In this document: positions 63,511 to 64,000 of the stretch, piece by piece
Position numbering within the stretch: position 1 is the first letter of the stretch
Layout of the letters: each line of letters starts with the position of its first letter
Assembly (NCBI GenBank): GCA_947456505.1
Contig: CANGTC010000003.1
Coordinates: forward strand, 1 to 64,000
Direction of reading: 5' to 3'
Origin: Beijerinckiaceae bacterium
Lineage (GTDB): Bacteria > Pseudomonadota > Alphaproteobacteria > Rhizobiales > Beijerinckiaceae
DNA: 64,000 bases
Position numbers and translations under genes: made by a program
Notes under the pieces: model-generated
Seen by the model: only the letters and a program-made list of their open reading frames with translations
The model's database searches: none
What the model was told of the DNA's origin: nothing

Positions 63511-63999
63511 TTACGAGCGCGCGAGCAAAGCCTCGATATCGCCCTTGAGGCTGGCGGGCGTCGTGGTGGGGGCGTAGCGCTCGACCACCCTGCCCTCCTG
63601 ATCGACGAGGAACTTGCTGAAATTCCACTTGATGGCCTCAATGCCCAGCAAGCCCGACTTCTCGCTCTTGAGAAATTCATAGAGCGGATGGGCGCCCGCC
63701 CCATTCACGTCGATCTTGGCGAACATGGGGAAGGTGACGTTGTAGCTAAGGGAGCAGAACTTCTGGATCTCCTCCGCGTCTCCGGGCTCCTGCTGGCCGA
63801 ACTGGTTGCAGGGAAAACCCAGCACAGCAAAGCCGCGCGGCGATAACTCCTCGTGGAGTTTCTCGAGCCCCGCATACTGCGGTGTGAACCCGCATTTGCT
63901 GGCGGTGTTGACGATAAGCAAAACCTTCCCGCGAAAATTCGACAGGGGCACGTCCTCGCCCGAGAGGGCCTTGGCCGTAAAATCATGGACTGTGGTCAT
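63511..63999 (-). CDS. Glutathione peroxidase
   Basis: A 162-residue thioredoxin-fold peroxidase that reduces hydrogen peroxide and lipid peroxides. The active-site motif is VNTASKCGFTPQYAGLEKLH with Cys in place of selenocysteine; LGFPCNQFGQQEPGD and IKWNFSKFLVDQEGRVVERY supply the catalytic Gln, Trp and Asn. Bacterial enzymes of this type often use thioredoxin instead of glutathione. The gene is complete; its ATG lies at the window edge, so its promoter is not visible. Confidence 0.93.
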   Translation of the reverse strand: MTTVHDFTAKALSGEDVPLSNFRGKVLLIVNTASKCGFTPQYAGLEKLHEELSPRGFAVLGFPCNQFGQQEPGDAEEIQKFCSLSYNVTFPMFAKIDVNGAGAHPLYEFLKSEKSGLLGIEAIKWNFSKFLVDQEGRVVERYAPTTTPASLKGDIEALLARS

Positions 64000-64000
64000 G

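Overview
The window is high-GC chromosomal DNA, densely packed with genes, from an alphaproteobacterium, most likely of the order Hyphomicrobiales (Rhizobiales). Supporting signs are a PopZ-family polar organiser in the order pcm-like / tolC / popZ / valS, an ExoR-like Sel1 protein, a lexA gene with the alphaproteobacterial GAAC-N7-GAAC operator facing comEC, a glnB-glnA pair, and many orphan periplasmic Bug (TctC-like) receptors. No prophage, insertion sequence, CRISPR array, rRNA or tRNA gene was seen. The species cannot be fixed from the sequence alone.

Layout. 1-6.5 kb: the end of a HyuB-type hydantoinase/oxoprolinase gene, a two-gene Fbp/AfuA-like ABC importer lacking its ATPase, a two-domain extradiol-dioxygenase-like (VOC) protein and two fumarylacetoacetase-family enzymes, which looks like a ring-cleavage or organic-acid catabolic patch. 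6.7-15.5 kb: rimO, a short trimeric autotransporter adhesin, a quinone oxidoreductase, a SulP anion transporter, a UbiH/COQ6-like hydroxylase, an LpxL-like acyltransferase and exonuclease III. 15.7-24.7 kb: the ExoR-like protein, valS, popZ, tolC, a pcm-like methyltransferase, a twin-motif secreted protein and EcsC. 24.7-30.1 kb: two Bug receptors, lexA and comEC. 30.2-31.3 kb: a luciferase-like monooxygenase.

31.4-38.3 kb is the most interesting region. It holds a photolyase, an FAD oxidoreductase, a DUF1365 protein, a cyclopropane-fatty-acid-synthase-like methyltransferase and a small Cys-rich exported protein on the + strand, and an SDR and a ChrR-like protein on the - strand. These families make up the singlet-oxygen/photooxidative-stress regulon controlled by ECF11 sigma factor RpoE and ChrR in Rhodobacter and relatives. 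Two sites with an exact TGATCC -35 box and an 18-bp spacer stand before the photolyase and before the chrR-like gene. The ChrR-like protein has lost the zinc ligands of its anti-sigma domain but keeps its cupin ligands, and no sigma factor gene lies beside it.

38.3-43 kb: cysteine synthase, mercaptopyruvate sulfurtransferase, a conserved small protein, and glnB-glnA. 43.2-52.7 kb: a purine nucleoside-type ABC importer (ATPase, two permeases, BMP-family receptor) followed directly by xdhA-xdhB-xdhC, an apparent uptake-to-oxidation unit for purines. 52.8-64 kb: parE, cytochrome b561, a DEAD-box helicase, an NMT1-like receptor, a cupin, a Tat-type L,D-transpeptidase, a lytic transglycosylase gene broken by one in-frame TAA, a third Bug receptor, three small envelope proteins, a RelA/SpoT-type HD hydrolase and glutathione peroxidase.
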